Shown here piece after piece: positions 18,926 to 31,585 of a stretch of 64,000 nt of DNA (the first letter of the stretch is position 1; each line of letters begins with the position of its first letter). Both the position numbers and the translations under genes were made by a program. The DNA lies in assembly GCA_019915015.1 (NCBI GenBank), contig JAHBBC010000004.1, forward strand, positions 2,170,001-2,234,000. The letters run 5' to 3'. This DNA is from Auriscalpium vulgare. Lineage: Eukaryota > Basidiomycota > Agaricomycetes > Russulales > Auriscalpiaceae. A model generated the notes under the pieces. It searched no databases, had not been told where the DNA came from, and saw only the letters and a program-made list of their open reading frames with translations.

Positions 18926-21520
18926 CCCTCTTGTTCGGACAGTGTAAGCGGTGGGCGCCGGGGCTCTGTTGCTTCCAAGCAAGAATGATGGAGATCTCTG
19001 GCTGGATCCCGTGTAGTTAGGTCCTGCCGGTGAGTCCCTGGGGTTGCCCTCGTTGTGATGTTCTGATCGACCGCAGCGACCTGAAACGGGCATTCTCTTC
19101 TTCTTCCATTGCTAAGCTCGGAAACAGCCAGGATGCAGATATGCTGTAGATGGTCTATGTCATCAATCCTAAGACCCGGCGATCGCGCAATACGAGACCA
19201 GGGAACCGCCTGCCTCCAGACCAGGCAGATCGAGGTGAAGGCGCCACACTCATCATATCCCTGTTGTCCACTACTTCCCACATGGCCTTCAGCAGATCGA
19301 CGCGCGGCTTCGTCCCGGGGAGAGTCGACAGATCCCTCGTCAATTGGAGCTGCCCTTTTGGTCGTAGACCGAGTTTACGGGATGCGGGGATGATCATGAT
19401 GACCATTAATCAATGGCAGGTCCGAATTCAAGTCAATCCCGTGTGTAATAGTTACTCTGTATCGGTGTGTATGCGATGGGAGGCGAGGTGCATCGTGACT
19501 TCTTGGCTTTTTGTCGGCTGTGCTATGGCAATAAAATTGGTGCGTGCTCGCTCTCGGTGGCTAGCAGGCTGTTGCGTCGCCGATCGCTCGGTGACAGGCC
19601 CCGCGAATGGCCGGTGGCGTGAAATATTTCTAGCACTCAATCCACCTGAGAGTGCATATCACGTGTAGAATGGATGATGTTGCTGTGTGGTTGTTGTTAT
19701 ACCTTTGACAGAGAAGGTGAAACGAGCCGGAGGGCTTGAGCTTATACTGGCCGGAACGCAGGCTCCGACCGGACAACGTCGGCACCATCACGTGCTCGCG
19801 TTGACGAGACGAGTGTGGCGTAATCTAGGACTCAACTCATCCGCTCAGTCAAGACGATGCGTGAGGTGTCGAGCTCATCGTTCAAACTTTCCTTGCCTTC
19901 ACCATCCCCGTCGAGTCACATACGCCCCCTCATCCGTATGTTTTGCTCTGATCCTCCAACTTGACTTCGCGACGAAGTCACCTATTTCTCGGATCTCTAG
20001 CGAGTGGGGTCGCAACAGGCACTTCCCGCGCGTGCATCGCACTACGGCTAGCTGAAAAGCCTGCGAATGCGGCGGAGTGTTCGCGTTCGCAAACGGGTGG
20101 GTGTTCACATCTTGTGCGAGGGCAAGTCGTTCTGATGAAAATAACATAGCATACATAGTGCATACAAATATCAACCGTCGCTGCCCTATACCCCCTTGGA
20201 ATGATTGTGCGCGCAGCGCACTACTCGATATAGACATGCCAGGTTTTCGTGCCGACCGGACTTTCAATGGTTTGTTGTTCAACGTTGTAAAACTTCGTGG
20301 TGATATGCCATGGCTCAGTGCCAACAAAGCCTCCGACATGACCTGATGCACTGTTTCATACGGTGAGTGTTATGACGCGGCAGAGAGCGTAGCAGCGACA
20401 GAGGATGGGAGTCCACTGGCACGTACGTTATTACGGCATATTCAGCACCTGGGACGTGATTTGCAGCCCATTGTCTGACTATATATTCCTGTCGCTCTCG
20501 CTCTCGTTGGGTTCCACCGGCGTAGTGTATGAAGTAGCCCCAAGCGTTTTTGGTCCACGTTATCTGAGAGAGTGCCATTGTACTGGAGTGTGAGGTGAGT
20601 CCATGTCTTCGATGAGATGAAAGCGGCGACGTACAGGTGTAGACTGGGGTATGAGGTTGTAGGTAGGGAGTTTCGGAGGTCTTGTTTGACTTGTACTTAT
20701 AGCAGGACCAGGCGCCTGTCATCCACGGTGAGCACCGAATTTTTACGCTGATCCAGCTCGCAAATGATATTCTTCGGGGTCTGAAAGCTAGGTGCGCTAG
20801 CTTCCCACATATGCCTGCGTATACTCGCTGCGACCACATTAGGTATCTTGATCTGGGAAACTGCACGGCTCACTGATGTGTACCTCCATACAGGGAATCG
20901 CGCGCGTGAAATTTCGTTATTTTCATTGGTAGCAGTCTTGACTTGGCGCTCTTCGACGCTGGCAATGGGTTTCATATGTCCAGGAAGTCGGAGGCCGCGT
21001 CACAGGACATTCCCTGATGTCCATTTAGGATTGTTTGGGCCGACTCGCATGCAGTGCCGTACCCAATAAACAATAACCAGACACGTCTGAGAGGGGCATC
21101 AAAGACCAGGACAATGGGACCTTGTATTGTTGTACATGTATCGTGGTGGATACCTGTTATGTACGTGATGATCCCGCTTGACACTCTCAAAAATTGCTGG
21201 GATAGGAACAAAGCCTTATGAGAAGCCCTGGAATTATTGTGATGTGAGCGCTCTCCGACGCCATGCAGAACAATACCAGTACGTAGCGATGGACGCTGCT
21301 GGACGGCGGCGCTGCGCATAGCGTCGATTGGTCACCGGTCACACGAAATGCCGACAACCACCATCGACAGGGGAGCTTCTATCTGTTGAGTCATCTGGAG
21401 CCCAGACAGCGGTGCCGGTGCCACATGTCCGGTCTACGGCGCTTAAGTGTGGGAGTTGTATTAAAAGCAGCGACAGCACCCACCAACAGCCCGTCTCCCT
21501 GTCCTACCTCCTCCCCCAAC
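18926..21520. other. Region without a recognised gene
   Basis: Frames up to about 180 codons occur on both strands (for example 20315-20866 minus and 19150-19668 plus), but none shows a domain or a convincing intron pattern. The last few hundred bases before 21521 are the promoter of the kinase gene. Nothing else could be supported. Confidence 0.35.
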
Positions 21521-23101
21521 ATGAACTTTCTTCGCAGTTTTCTCCCAGAAGCTCCTCGCGCAGTTGAAATGCTCTTCCGAGAGGAAAACCTCCTTCTCAC
21601 CATCCCTCAGGGGGACGGTTATTTTCTCACTCGGCCGGGTGCCCTACTCAAGGCCGGCCGCTACAAGGTCATCCGCAAACTTGGAAGAGGAAGCTGCTCA
21701 AGCACTTTCCTCGTCGAAGATCTTGCACCGAAGTATGCCCTTTTGTATCTGGTTCAGCAGTCTTCTGAGCACGATCATTAGGCCTGGGCATAAGTACTCC
21801 GCGGTCAAAGTCCTGTCCGTCTCCGCTACCATCGCTCTCCGGAAGGGCATTATCCGAGAGCTCGACGTTCTCGAAATAGTAAAAGATAGGCCAAAGGGCC
21901 CGGACCATCTCCCTCCGGCTCTTCCTGACCTCAGCGATCACTTTGCCCTGCAAGGACCTCACGGGGTTCACTACTGCTTCGTGACCCCGACCCTACGCTC
22001 GGACGTCCACGCCTTTCGCGCCACTGCCCCGACGGGGAGCCTAAGCGTCTACATCGTCAAGCCCATCATTTACTGGACAATGGATGCCGTCCAGTTTCTA
22101 CATACTCGCGACATAATTCATGCCGGCATGTGGCTCCTTTCCGTTCTCACTCCCACGTCATCTTGGCTGACTGCTGTGTAGATATCAAAGCGGATAATGT
22201 TCTATTCGCTGGGCCAGGGACGTCAGCAATCGAAGAAATCATCGCAAAGGAGCCGCCAGTGATCGACGGCACGTTCGAATTCGAAGGCAAACAATACCCC
22301 ATAATGCGTTCACAACCCTTCCCACCCAACATATCATGGAACGTGTCGCCTTTCGATGCGGAGCTCATCAACACCGTTTTAAGTGACCTTGGTTCAGGTG
22401 CGGTGCTCTTAGGTTTTCGTAAGCAGAACGTTGGTGTGCTCAGTCTTTGAGCGCAGCGCTGTTCTTGAATAAGCCGATGCCTAGCGGCGACATCGGCGCT
22501 TTTGCACTACGTGCGCCAGAGAACCTGATCCGCGCAGAGTGCGGAAAAGCAATCGACATCTGGGCTATCGGCTGCATGGTGCGTACGAGTGCGCGGTCAC
22601 CTTTCCTCTCTGCGCTCTCTGCCCGGACCAGCGCTGACGACGTTCTGCAGACGTATGAATTGCTTGCCGGCCAAATTCTCTTTCAACCTACGCCCTCTGA
22701 TGACCTCACTCCGGACGAAAGTCTCCTACTCCTTCAGTACGCCCTGACGGGAGAGACTCTGAACAAAGAGCTGGTAGAGCAATCGCGGGTCAGGGAACAG
22801 TACTTCGACGACGAAGGTCAGCTTTGTTTGCTTTGCCGCATCCGACCATGATGTCTGACCTCCATATCGCAAAGGTAACTTGATCAAAGCCAAGACAAAC
22901 CCTCACCCGTCTCGGACCATCAAGTCACTACTGGAACAGAATAGCGAGCTCACTGCAAAGCAGGTTAACGCTGCTTCTCAGTTTATTGGAGACTGCTTGC
23001 GGCTGAATCCTGGTGATCGGATGACTGTTGATCAGATGGAACTGCACGAGTGGTTGGGGACCGCATTTATGGGATGCGCAGAGGATCATGAGCACGATTA
23101 A
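21521..23101 (+). CDS. SRPK-like protein kinase K1, six exons, intact
   Basis: Exons are 21521-21732, 21782-22125, 22182-22397, 22457-22578, 22651-22816 and 22875-23101, giving 428 aa with consistent phases. Motifs in order: glycine loop LGRGSCSSTF, lysine in YSAVKVL, then GPHGVHYCFV as in SRPKs. The catalytic loop IIHADIKADN is created across intron 2 and keeps Asp and Asn. LSDLGS replaces DFG as in SRPKs, and LRAPENLI, DIWAIGCM and C-terminal LNPGDRM follow. SRPK kinases phosphorylate Ser/Arg-rich proteins; fungal expansions of this fold are mostly unassigned. Intron 2 has a GC donor (22126). It ends tail-to-tail with F-box gene A, and unlike K2 it has no F-box partner upstream. Confidence 0.85.
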
Positions 23102-23599
23102 CGATTTTGCTGGCGGGTCTTATGCTGTTCAATGTCTAGTGCTCCAGTTCTCTATTTCGTGTGCGAATGTGATAGGTGTAATGCGAATATATACTGATTG
23201 TTGGCCTAGTGACCGCAACTGCGCAACGGGGCCGCGCAAGTGGGTGTACTATGCGCCCATCTAAGCCGCCGATCGTTCGGTGACTGGCGCGATATGACCC
23301 AGTGAATGAGCGAAGGGCCAGGAAATGTGCAGTCAGAGGATCTCCCTACGAGTGTATCGGACAGCATGAGCAACTTTTGATGTGATTGCATGGTGGTAAC
23401 AGATAAGACACGCGAGCTTGGAATTGCGAGGATGAATACATGTAAGATGACAGCCCAGGAAGTAAAAGGTACATGAACAAAAGCATGCCAAACCGGATTT
23501 GAAGACGACGCATCGTTCTAACGGAACATACTGTGAACAAATGATATCAGTGCCCGGCGTGCGGTGGAAGGCGTCAGGACACACCACGATCTAGGGCAT

Positions 23600-25008
23600 C
23601 TATAGCTCTGTAGCTTTGTTTGCTGAGCTTCCAGCACTGGCTATGAGGTCGCGAACATAGTCATTCGCGTTGAACGTTATGGTTTCCGTGTCCGTCAGGA
23701 TGCCGACCATACATAGATCCCTCATGCGGGGGTGCCAAGGGTGGAAATTTGTGAGTGTCACAGTGAGATGTGGACGAGGAGTTCCGATCCCGGGCATCTT
23801 CATTGCTGCCAGGATATCCGCCGCATGGCCAGGCGCGCAGCGCAGGGTGCACAGCTTTGGAAGCACCGCCGGGGGAAGCGTCAGAGGAAGCTCCACGAGG
23901 TCTTTGTCGGTGAGATCGTAAATTTCCATCCCCGCGAACTGACGACAGCTGAAAAACTCGTCGACTTCAAGAAACCGAATATTGGGATGAGCCGCCAGAA
24001 ACGATGACGCTTCCTCTGGGTGGCACGCCACGCATTCGAGTTGGACATGCTCCAAGTCGGGCCACCGGCCGCTCAGCACCGATGTCCCGAACAGTGGAGG
24101 GGGAGAACCCTCAAGAAATGAATTGGGGAAACGGAGCTTCAGCGTCTAATTTGTTCCGGTCAGCAAACGGTTCAAATTGTAACAAGAGAATGCCTCGTAC
24201 CTGGAGTTTCGGGCAGCGGTCACGCAGCATAACACCGAGAGCCTTTCCGTCGGACGGCAGCCCTTCGAACCCAAACGTCTCCGTTTCGTATTCGAAAAAC
24301 GTGAGGTTTGACAAGGAGAAAATCTAATGACATGTTAGATCATGTGAGGGAGATACTGGGATCGGTGGCTCACGTTGGTGCAGTGGAATATTTCCCCGAA
24401 GTCCCCTTCTTTGACGGACAGCGCCGTCATGCTCGAGCACGATCGCAGCGCCGTCCATATGTCATCTCGATCGTTTTTGGGATCCAAAGGGAATTTGTAC
24501 ACATGAGATTTCCATTTAAGCGAGAGCAGGCTGCTCATGTTGGTTAATGCAGCTACCATCGGCTTCTCCACGCGTTCCCACATTTTACGGTTGTTGGCGG
24601 AGTCATGCCTGGAGCAATGCCAGCAGTCCGGACTGGCTTTGCATATCAACGCCGGAAGATGCCATCCACCGCCGGGACAAGGGCTGTCCTGAATGTCGAG
24701 GTGGCGGACGTTGCGTGCAAGTGCGACATCTGCGGCTAATGCTTCCCAGACGCAGAGTGCCATCACCGGGCAACGCAGAGAGCGGAGTTGCGTGTGGCGA
24801 GGCGATGCGATTGCCGCAAAGAGTCGACAAGTCAGTGTAAAGGCCTTGAGGTCGTCTGGGGAGTCTATCCAATCCGTGATTTCGTGGAAAATCTCTGTTG
24901 GCATGTTAGCAAGGACGCGGCCACCAGCCGCTTTCTCTGTTTTTGTGCAGTCAGAGTCGATACTTTGATGCATTATCTGTGCTCACCTGGAGTTTCAACT
25001 GCGTTCAT
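23600..25008 (-). CDS. F-box protein A, four exons, intact
   Basis: Exons are 25008-24987, 24936-24374, 24323-24201 and 24145-23600, giving 417 aa with matching phases. A tiny first exon (MNAVETP) precedes the F-box (EIFHEITDWIDSPDDLKAFTLTCRLF, residues about 24-50). The rest is a leucine-rich, irregular substrate-binding region (LRSLRCPV, NVRHLDIQD, VELPLTLPPAVLPKLCTLRC). F-box proteins join Skp1 and Cullin-1 in SCF ubiquitin ligases and choose the substrate. It is divergent from kinase K2, whose ATG lies 504 bp away, and convergent with K1. All five F-box copies share this exon plan. Confidence 0.85.
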
Positions 25009-25512
25009 TGTCACGGATGGTGAAGTTGACAGGGTCGATATTGGATGGCGAAGGTGGGAGACAAACCGAAACGGCAGTCAACGGAGTCGTCGCGGCCCGG
25101 TCACTTGGATCAGTGATGTGGGCACGTGCCACCAGCAAACAGTATCAGGCGTCCGACGTCGCGTACACAACCTCCACTGCAGTCTACGGCCAACCCCCGT
25201 GCGCCGCATTCGATCCACATCATTGTTGTGCTCCTCATTGTAGTACTAATCTTTCAAGTCTTGCGCACTCTTCCCTTCTTTCGCAAGAGTCCTCCCGAGT
25301 CCCGGTCACCCTAAGAGTGAGAGTGTTATTCCCGGAGTATCTTGGCGAGTACCTTGTCAACTCACTCAGTGGTAAACGAATCTAGCAGGCGAACTTCTCG
25401 TGGCACACACCGAGTCAAGGGCCGCTACGCACGTGATATCAGTATGTGGCCCACTTGAATAAAACCTTTGACGGTTGGCCGGGTGGCCCTAGTTTCTTTC
25501 TGCCTCTCCGAT
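25009..25512. promoter_or_regulatory. Shared divergent promoter of F-box A and kinase K2
   Basis: This intergenic segment separates two start codons pointing apart. Long parts recur between F-box C and K3 (37322-37818) and between F-box D and the K4 remnant (43209-43689). These include CGAGTCCCGGTCACCCTAAG, CCGGAGTATCTTGGCGAGTA, the AGTGGTAAACGAATCTAG block and GCCCACTTGAATAAA close to the kinase ATG. The AATAAA-type run 40-50 bp before the kinase start may act as its TATA element. Conservation implies co-regulation of each pair. Confidence 0.6.
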
Positions 25513-27067
25513 ATGGCCTTCCTTCGCAAAATCTTCTCGTCGACTCCTCGTGCAGCAGAGGTGGTATTTCCAGAGGAAGATCTTCTCCACAACGTGCCTC
25601 AAGGTGACGGGTTCTTTGTCACAAGGCCAAATGCCCTGCTCAAGGCGGGCCGCTACAAGGTTCTCCGAAAGCTGGGGACGGGACGTTGCTCAAGTACTTT
25701 CCTCGTCGAAGACATCTTACCAAGGTGTGCCCTTTTGAATTTGGTCAAGAGGTCTTCTGAGCATGCATCAGGGATGACGACAGATACTTGGCGATCAAAG
25801 TCCTGTCCGTCTACTGTACGGTCGCTCTCGAGAAAGACATCATCCACGAGCTCGAAGCTCTCCAAGCCGTACATGATCTGCCATCTGGAAGTAATAGGCC
25901 GCCTCTTCCTATTCTCGAGGATCACTTTGCACTGCGAGGACCTCACGGGGTTCACTATTGCTTCGTGACCCCGCCTCTACGCTCGGACATCGACGACTAT
26001 CGCGCCACTGCCCCGACTGGAAGACTCAGTGTCCACATCATCAAACCTATCATTCATTTTGTAGTGGATGCCGTGCAGTTTCTACACGCGCGCGACATAA
26101 TTCATGCAGGTATGTGGCACCCCTCCGTTCTCACTCCCACGTCATCTTGGCTGACCGCTGCATAGATATCAAGGCAGATAACGTTCTATTCCATGGCCCA
26201 ACTACGACGGAAATCGAAGAAATTCTCGCAAAGGAGCCGCCACTGGTCGACGGCACGTTCAAATTAGAAGGCAAACAATACCCAATAATGCTTTCACAAC
26301 CATTCCCAGCCAAGCTGCCATGGAACTCGTCGCCGTTCGAAGCGGAGACCATCTACGCTGTTTTGAGTGACCTTGGTTCAGGTGCGGTGTTCTTGAGTTT
26401 TTGTCTTCAGAAACTCGGTGTGCTCAAGCTTTGAGTGCAGCGCTGTTCTTGAATAAGCCGATGCCTAGCGGCGATATCGGGGCTTTTGCGCTACGTGCAC
26501 CAGAGAACGTGATCCGCGCGGAGTGCGGAAAAGCGATCGACATCTGGGCTATCGGTTGCATGGTGCGTCCGACTGCGCTGTCATTACTCCTGTTTGCGTT
26601 CTCTGCGCTGACGACATGGCTCAGACGTATGAATTGCTCGCCGGCCAAATTCTCTTCCAACTTCCGCCTTCCGACGATCTAACTCCGGACGAAAATCTCC
26701 TACTTCTCCAGTATGCCCTGACAGGAGAGACGCTGAAGAAAGAGCTTGTCGAGCAATCTCGGGTCAGGGAGCAGTACTTTGACGGCGAAGGTGAGCTTTT
26801 TTTCGCTTCTCCACATCCGAGCACGATGTCTGATCGGCATCGCAAAGGTAACTTGATCAAAGCAAACCGTCACCCGTCTCGGACCATAAAGTCACTGTTG
26901 GAACATAATAGTGAGCTCACTGCGAAGCAGGTCGACGCTGCTTCCAAGTTCATTGGAGACTGCTTGCGGCTCAACCCTGGAGATCGGATGAGTGCCTATG
27001 AGTTAGCAGGCCACTTGTGGTTGCAGACCGCGTTTATGGGATGCGCAGATGAGGATGAGGACCATTG
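25513..27067 (+). CDS. SRPK-like protein kinase K2, six exons, intact
   Basis: Exons are 25513-25724, 25772-26109, 26166-26381, 26441-26562, 26625-26790 and 26848-27068, giving 424 aa with the same intron positions as K1. The glycine loop is LGTGRCSSTF, the lysine lies in YLAIKVL, and the catalytic loop IIHADIKADN is restored by splicing a normal GT-AG intron. LSDLGS, LRAPENVI and DIWAIGCM follow. The N-terminus (MAFLRKIFSSTPRAAEVVF) has no targeting signal that I recognise. It is paired head-to-head with F-box A. Confidence 0.85.
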
Positions 27068-27068
27068 A

Positions 27069-27730
27069 CGATCACGCTGGCTAGTCATGTGCTATCCAGT
27101 CTCCAATGCTCCAGTTCTGTGATTGTTTGTGTGCGAATGTAATCTATGTAACCAATGCGACTACTGATTGTTGCAAGGCCGAGTGACCGCGCAACCGCTG
27201 CGCAGTGGGTTTACTCTATTGCGCGCCCGTCTGAGTCGGCTTGCACGGCCTGGCGCAAGGTAACAGTCCGCTGGGTCGAGGGCGCTCCTTGGTGAGGAGC
27301 CATGATCATCATTGGGAGTACTGCCCGTTGCCCGTTGCCTGCTCTGTCGACGGGCGAAGTGGATTTCAGCGAGGGGAGAATACTAGAGGTGACTCGACGA
27401 CTAGGGCAACGGATCATAGCTGCGCACGGACCACACGGAAGCAAATGACCCAGCCTGACGGAGGATTAATTGTGGGCGTCATGGACGTTGTGGACAGCAG
27501 CGGTGGACTGGCGTTGGGCGTCTTCGCCGCCTGCATGATCCGAACACCGTGTAGAGTAGGGATCATTTCTGATTCAATGTGAGGGCTGGCATCATTGCTT
27601 GCTTACGCAATGCATCGATGTTGACTTGTCGGACCACTGCCACGCAGAAACAAGTTGTACATACTCATTTCGACACCTTGGTGCCTGACTCTTCCTCCCA
27701 TTGCGCAGCGTACTTTCCTCAACTCAACTC
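27069..27730. other. Intergenic sequence between K2 and duplication copy B
   Basis: The first 150 bp resemble the region downstream of K1 (TGTGCGAATGT, CTGATTGTTG, GTGACCGC). No gene is recognised in the remainder. Confidence 0.4.
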
Positions 27731-30650
27731 GTTTTGCTCAGTGTCATTCTCTTGCCGGATGGGATGGGCAGCATAGCCGCTGGCTTCGTATTAGGTCACT
27801 CGGAGTTCACAGGACTCTGAGCGAGCCAGCAGTCGAGCGACTCGAATCAAGAGTCCACTCACTTCAAGTTCGACCACCACGAAGACCCTTTGCGCTGGTA
27901 GTACTCAAATTATGGGAACCAGAGGCCCGACGCACACAGAGCTCATGGAATCGGAGGCTGAGTGGATAGTGCGTTCATTTCTCACTGGACCAATGCCCCA
28001 ACTCACACGAACCTACATCTATCCCCCATCTTCACTCATCAATCCAACAAAACCCACCTCAACTCATGCAACTAAGTACGCATTCCGCATCCAAGAGGAT
28101 CCCGTGAACGTTGATCATCCGAATGGCGACGCCGTTGTGCCCCCGTATGTGTTCCCCACCCTGCCTAAGCAGACGCCTGCCGGGGCCCCGCATTGTCAAC
28201 CCCGGCACCCCAGATCAGTCAACGAGCCCCTGGCACGCCGTACGAAGCGTCGATTCGGCGGATACCTGCACGTACATACCCTTTGCAGCCTCTTCGCGTC
28301 GCTGTGATGGTTTCTCTTCGGTTTTGACACCGGTATGTTTTGTTTTCAGAGAAAGGGATTAGATAAATATTGATTCCAGGGCACACGCGCTAGGATCCAT
28401 TGGCCTCGTCATCGTCATGCCCGCCTTTGTCTCGCAGTTCCACCTGCACTCGCCGGTTTTGCAAGGTCTCGTTGTCTCGACCATCCTCCTCACCGCCTCT
28501 CTGGCCTCCCTCTTCGCCGGTCCACCGTCACGGTGTACACCTTAGAGAACGCGCTGACGCAGTACCGCGGGCGGCTGTCATGCATCACGCAGCTGTACAT
28601 CTCCCTCGGGCTCGCGGGAGGGTACTTCACGTCGAACGGTACTATCAATCTTTCGCCGTCGTCGCTTTCGTGGCGTCTGCTTTTCGTGGTGTAGGCCCTC
28701 GTCGCGGCGACGTTTGCTGTTGGGTCGCTGGCCCTTCCGCACTCCCCGCGCTGGCTGCAGCACGTCGGGCGCACGGAGGACGCCGCGCGTGCCTGGGCAC
28801 GGCTCGGATTCACGGCGGCGGATGCGGAGAAGGAGCAGGAGGTCGTGCAGCGGGTGGAGGCGCAGGCGGACGTGGACGCACAGGATGCAGGCGTGCGGCC
28901 GGAGGAGGCGCGCGCCGCCGAGAAGTGGGCGACGTGGATCGCCCTGTGGGACAAGGGCGTGCGTAGACGGACTGTCCTTGGCATATTCATAATGGCGATG
29001 CACCAAGTGAGCTTTGTGCCCTCTGGATCAAGGCTACGCTGGATGCTGACGCACTTCTGTCTGCAAAGGCTTGTGGCATCGACGGCGTGCTTTATGTGGG
29101 TGTTTCGGACTCATTTTCTTGCACTTTGCTAACGTCGATAGTATGCGCCTGCTATCTTTTCCAAGCTGGTCTATCATCCACGACTTCCTCATTCCTTGCG
29201 TCCGGCGTATCAGGCCTGCTCACCATCGGTTGCATCATAGTCACCCAGATCTTTACCGACCGCTGTGCGTGCTGCCTTTCCTCCTCCGACTCACACTTTC
29301 ACCTCCGAACGCAGTGGGACGCCGCACCTCAATGATTCGCGACGGTAGCGTCATCTTCGCAACGATGCTGCTCATTGGCCCGATCTACGCACCCAGCGCG
29401 TCCGCCATGCCCGCAGGGCGCTGATCTACATTTTCCTCGTCGCGTTTCACAGGAGCTGGGCGGTCGTGAACCGCATCTATTGCTCGGAGATCCAGCCGAT
29501 GCGCACGCGCGCCGCCGCGACCAGCCTCGAGCAGTGCGCGAATTGGGTGCGTGTCCTTCTCTCCCTCTCCACCTCTAATCTGAGAGCTGACCGGCGCGCG
29601 CAGGCCGTGAACCGAGTTCTCGACGCCGCTGTTCCTGTCAAAGTCGTCGTCGGGCCCCGTACTTCATGTTCGGCACGTGCTCGCTGGTCACCGTCGTCGT
29701 GTGCGTGCTCTTCCAGCCGGAGAGCCGCGGCGTGTCGCTGGAGGGAATCGACGCGATTTTCGAGGTCAGCCCGTGGCGCAAGTTCTTGGCGCGCAGGCGG
29801 GCATGAGGAGGCCTATGTGATGCGTGCGCAGGGGATCTGATGGCCAAAACGGGGCCGGCCTAGGTCGTCAAGCTGGTTTGCCCCGCTATCTGGTAATAGT
29901 ATGTGTGGCGATCAAATCACCTTGTCCACTACGAATGCCAGGAGGCTGTCTCACTCTTTCTTACTGTCATCTAGGCGTTATGGCGCAGAGCGCCCACTCG
30001 TCCCTGCCGAGTGTCTTCCATTCTCAGCGCAAGATGCCACGTTGTCGTGCACCGCCTCCAAGTATCTGTTGAACTAGGAAAATCTGCGCTGCGGACTTTC
30101 ATGGGACGGGCGGACGTAAGCTCTGGGTCTCTCTCAGCCTTCAGGTCGAGGTCGCGAAGAAAATCTCAAGCCCTTCAGCTGCCGATCCTCTGCAGGGTCC
30201 GCTCAGGCTCCTGAGTAGGCGTGAGGCGCGATTCTTATCTATCAGGGATATATCGTGATATATGGATTTCGTGCTCCGAGATCTCCTTGATGGATTCTCG
30301 GCAGCCCCATCGTGGGCGATCCTACGAGTATATTCTGAACAATCAATATGGATGCACAGCTTCATCCAAGCTGCTTCACCATGCTCCTTTTTCCCAGACA
30401 AGTCACAGGTTACGCCGTATGAGTGGGCCACTTACCACTGACAGTTTCACAGATACGTGGGGTCATCATTCTTGTATGTCCCTGACTGCTGCACAGGAAA
30501 TGCATGGCTCTTCGAGCCGGGTCTGACACTGACAAATGTGGCAGTCGTCGTGAATCCTCTGTCGGACTTTGCGCAGAACCATCGATGAGGTACATCTGCT
30601 CGTGAAACGCCGGCTACATGGATCTCAGAAGGTATCCTAAGCGCTTGATG
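27731..30650 (+). repeat. Segmental duplication, copy B
   Basis: It aligns with 15120-18925 without the hAT-like insertion. It differs by small indels, including about 15 extra bases near 27810 and several deletions in the transporter. Confidence 0.85.
28417..29840 (+). pseudogene. MFS sugar-transporter pseudogene, copy B
   Basis: It has the same architecture as copy A and shares the in-frame TAG before the GCCCTCGTCGCG helix segment. In addition it lacks about 13 bp before ALIYIFLV-type sequence (near 29424), 14-17 bp within the NWIIAFST-equivalent (near 29612), and a few bases near the C-terminus (about 29800). Each break shifts the frame. It is therefore more decayed than copy A. The shared stop predates the duplication. 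Confidence 0.75.
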
Positions 30651-31016
30651 ACCACGCGCATGGGTCCTTACCCCGTGCTCCAGCGCGCCGCCGTCGAGGG
30701 CACGCTGGAGGCGCTCGCGTCCGCGTCCGCCGACGCGCGGGGGGTCGACGACGCGGTGCGCCTGGGCGGCGAGGCGGCCCGCGCGGACGCAGGGCTCGGT
30801 ATCGACGAGGATGAACTGGAGGCGGAGCTCGCGGTGCTCGTCGCGGAGGGCGAGGCGGAGCGCAGGGAGCGGGAGGATGTGGAGCGCGTGCGGCGCGAGC
30901 AGGAGGCGCGAGAGGGCGTTATCTTGCGGGATGTGAACAAGCAGAGCGCGCGCAGGGAAGCCGGCAGGAGGAATCAGTGCGCGAGGCGCAGGCAGATGCT
31001 GCGTAAGCGCATCTGA
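30620..31016 (+). pseudogene. Fragment resembling the C-terminus of a Snf7/CHMP7-type ESCRT-III protein
   Basis: The frame contains VLQRAAVEGTLEAL, DDAVRLGGEAARADAGLG and IDEDELEAELAVLV, then a charged helical tail to the stop at 31014-31016. The heptad-like charge pattern and the acidic DEDELEAEL segment resemble the C-terminal MIM-like region of Snf7-family proteins. The N-terminal core domain is absent: the fragment begins where copy B of the duplication ends. It is probably a truncated gene relic. The alternative is an unrelated coiled-coil protein. Confidence 0.45.
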
Positions 31017-31585
31017 CGAGTTTTTGTTGATTCTTGCTTTCTGGATAGACATCCTAAGCTGTAGCATATTCTACCATGCAAACAGACTGCGACATCATGC
31101 AGGGCTTCTGTAAAACTGAACCCACTGAGCCGTCCTGTCTTCCCTCCATCGCTCCTCGTCCTTCTCACATTCCTTCCATTCACGCTCAGCTTCACGTTAA
31201 CGTTCTGTGTGCTCCTCCACCTCCTTCATAAATGCATCCCTGAGCTTTGTGTATTCATCAATGAGCTCCCCCCATTCGTCCGCACTCTGTATATGTTTGC
31301 TCCAGCTCCAGAAAGAGTGCCTTCATCGTCTTGAACCGCTCCTGTGAGACCTCGGATTATTTTAGGTTTTGTCTTCTCGCCACGTTCTGTGACGAGAGCG
31401 ATAACAAGGGCTCGCCACCTGACAGGTGACATAGGAAATATTGAGTACAAGGACAACAGGAGCTCTACAATGCCCGAAGGAACGCCATGTATTTACAGGC
31501 GACGCATCCTTCCTACTGAAACACTGTGAACAGAGAATTTCAGTGCCCGAAATGCGGTAGTCAGTGAGAGTGTCAAGACATACCC
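31017..31585. other. Non-coding region downstream of F-box B
   Basis: No gene is recognised. The part from about 31430 resembles the 3' flanks of the other F-box copies (around 41640 and 43710), sharing TACAAGGACAACAG and GGAACGCCAT strings. Confidence 0.45.
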
